From positions 1 to 64,000 of the forward strand of contig JASJDR010000019.1 in assembly GCA_030065615.1 (NCBI GenBank): a stretch of 64,000 bases of DNA, written 5' to 3'. Below, one piece after another: positions 63,797 to 64,000 of the stretch (within the stretch, counting starts at the first letter, position 1; each line of letters opens with the position of its first letter). The notes under the pieces are model-generated. The model did no database searches. It had not been told where the DNA came from and worked only from the letters and a program-made list of their open reading frames with translations. The DNA is from Xenococcus sp. MO_188.B8. Lineage in GTDB: Bacteria; Cyanobacteriota; Cyanobacteriia; Cyanobacteriales; Xenococcaceae. The position numbers and the translations under genes were made by a program.

Positions 63797-64000
63797 TTAA
63801 TATTTCAATTGTTTAGCAGTTTCAAAAAAGCAACGGACATTATCTTCAGGGGTGCCCACTAATACACCATGACCCAAATTGAGGATATGACCAGAATTTC
63901 CTGCTTTACGCACTGTATCATAAATGCGATCGCGGATAACATCATGGGGGCCAAATAAGACTCCAGGATCGATATTACCCTGTACTTTCATCTCGGCTCC
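63797..64000 (-). CDS. hemE: Uroporphyrinogen decarboxylase, C-terminal part (gene cut by window edge)
   Basis: The frame is open to the right edge, reading [20 protein letters not shown] then [20 protein letters not shown] and [20 protein letters not shown]. The QGNxDP and GHILNLGHG motifs are diagnostic of HemE, which decarboxylates uroporphyrinogen III to coproporphyrinogen III in heme and chlorophyll synthesis. About 68 of roughly 350 residues are visible. Confidence 0.93.
   Translation of the reverse strand, partial: GAEMKVQGNIDPGVLFGPHDVIRDRIYDTVRKAGNSGHILNLGHGVLVGTPEDNVRCFFETAKQLKY

Overview
The window is chromosomal DNA of a cyanobacterium. This rests on frequent HIP1 octamers (GCGATCGC), AT-rich spacers with short tandem repeats, and cyanobacterial-type housekeeping genes (lgt, serS, pgsA, rbfA, mnmA, a CobT-like protein, DUF2232, hemE). 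No marker gives genus or species. Genes at both edges are cut: deoC at the left and hemE at the right.

Layout: 1-4054 holds minus-strand housekeeping genes (deoC, cobM, lgt, serS). A tRNA-Leu(CAA) at 4251-4330 is followed by a decayed accessory stretch (about 4331-8600). It contains an internally deleted IS1-type element, a desaturase whose 3' end is supplied by that element, a truncated flavin monooxygenase, a gene fragment ending in an NGDG-type repeat, a cluster of 10-bp motifs and the C-terminal half of a tyrosine recombinase. From 8906 to about 44300 nearly everything is on the plus strand and belongs to an extracellular polysaccharide locus. It has an initiating sugar-phosphate transferase, a Wzc-like chain-length protein/kinase, a Wzm/Wzt-type ABC exporter, a pyruvyl-transferase-family protein, many glycosyltransferases, an O-antigen-ligase/Wzy-like protein, a methyltransferase, a secreted clan GH-A hydrolase, a BcsA-like synthase with a PilZ-like tail, membrane GT-C-like proteins and five sulfotransferase-family genes. 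The reasonable reading is synthesis and export of a sulfated exopolysaccharide. Sulfation is inferred from protein motifs; PAPS synthesis genes are not in the window.

From 44595 to 47400 there is a pentapeptide-repeat protein, the stub of a second copy and a gene-poor spacer. From 47427 to 64000 the content becomes mixed housekeeping: a polyprenyl-phosphate-type glycosyltransferase, a prohibitin-like SPFH protein, pgsA, a second sugar-phosphate transferase, a Crp/Fnr regulator, a DUF2232/CobT-like pair, mnmA, rbfA, two tandem response regulators (the second lacking the acidic pocket), a GH10-like secreted hydrolase, tRNA-Leu(UAG), a DUF2062 protein, an NAD-dependent epimerase-like protein and the hemE 3' end.

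The main items beyond routine annotation are: the five-sulfotransferase polysaccharide locus with mixed ABC-type and Wzc/Wzy-type parts; a two-copy miniature inverted-repeat element (19291-19399 and 31686-31803); remnants of the same recombinase family on both sides of the first half of the locus; a single in-frame TGA splitting an otherwise intact 492-codon membrane protein gene; and the six-copy TTTSTACCAC motif cluster beside the recombinase remnant.
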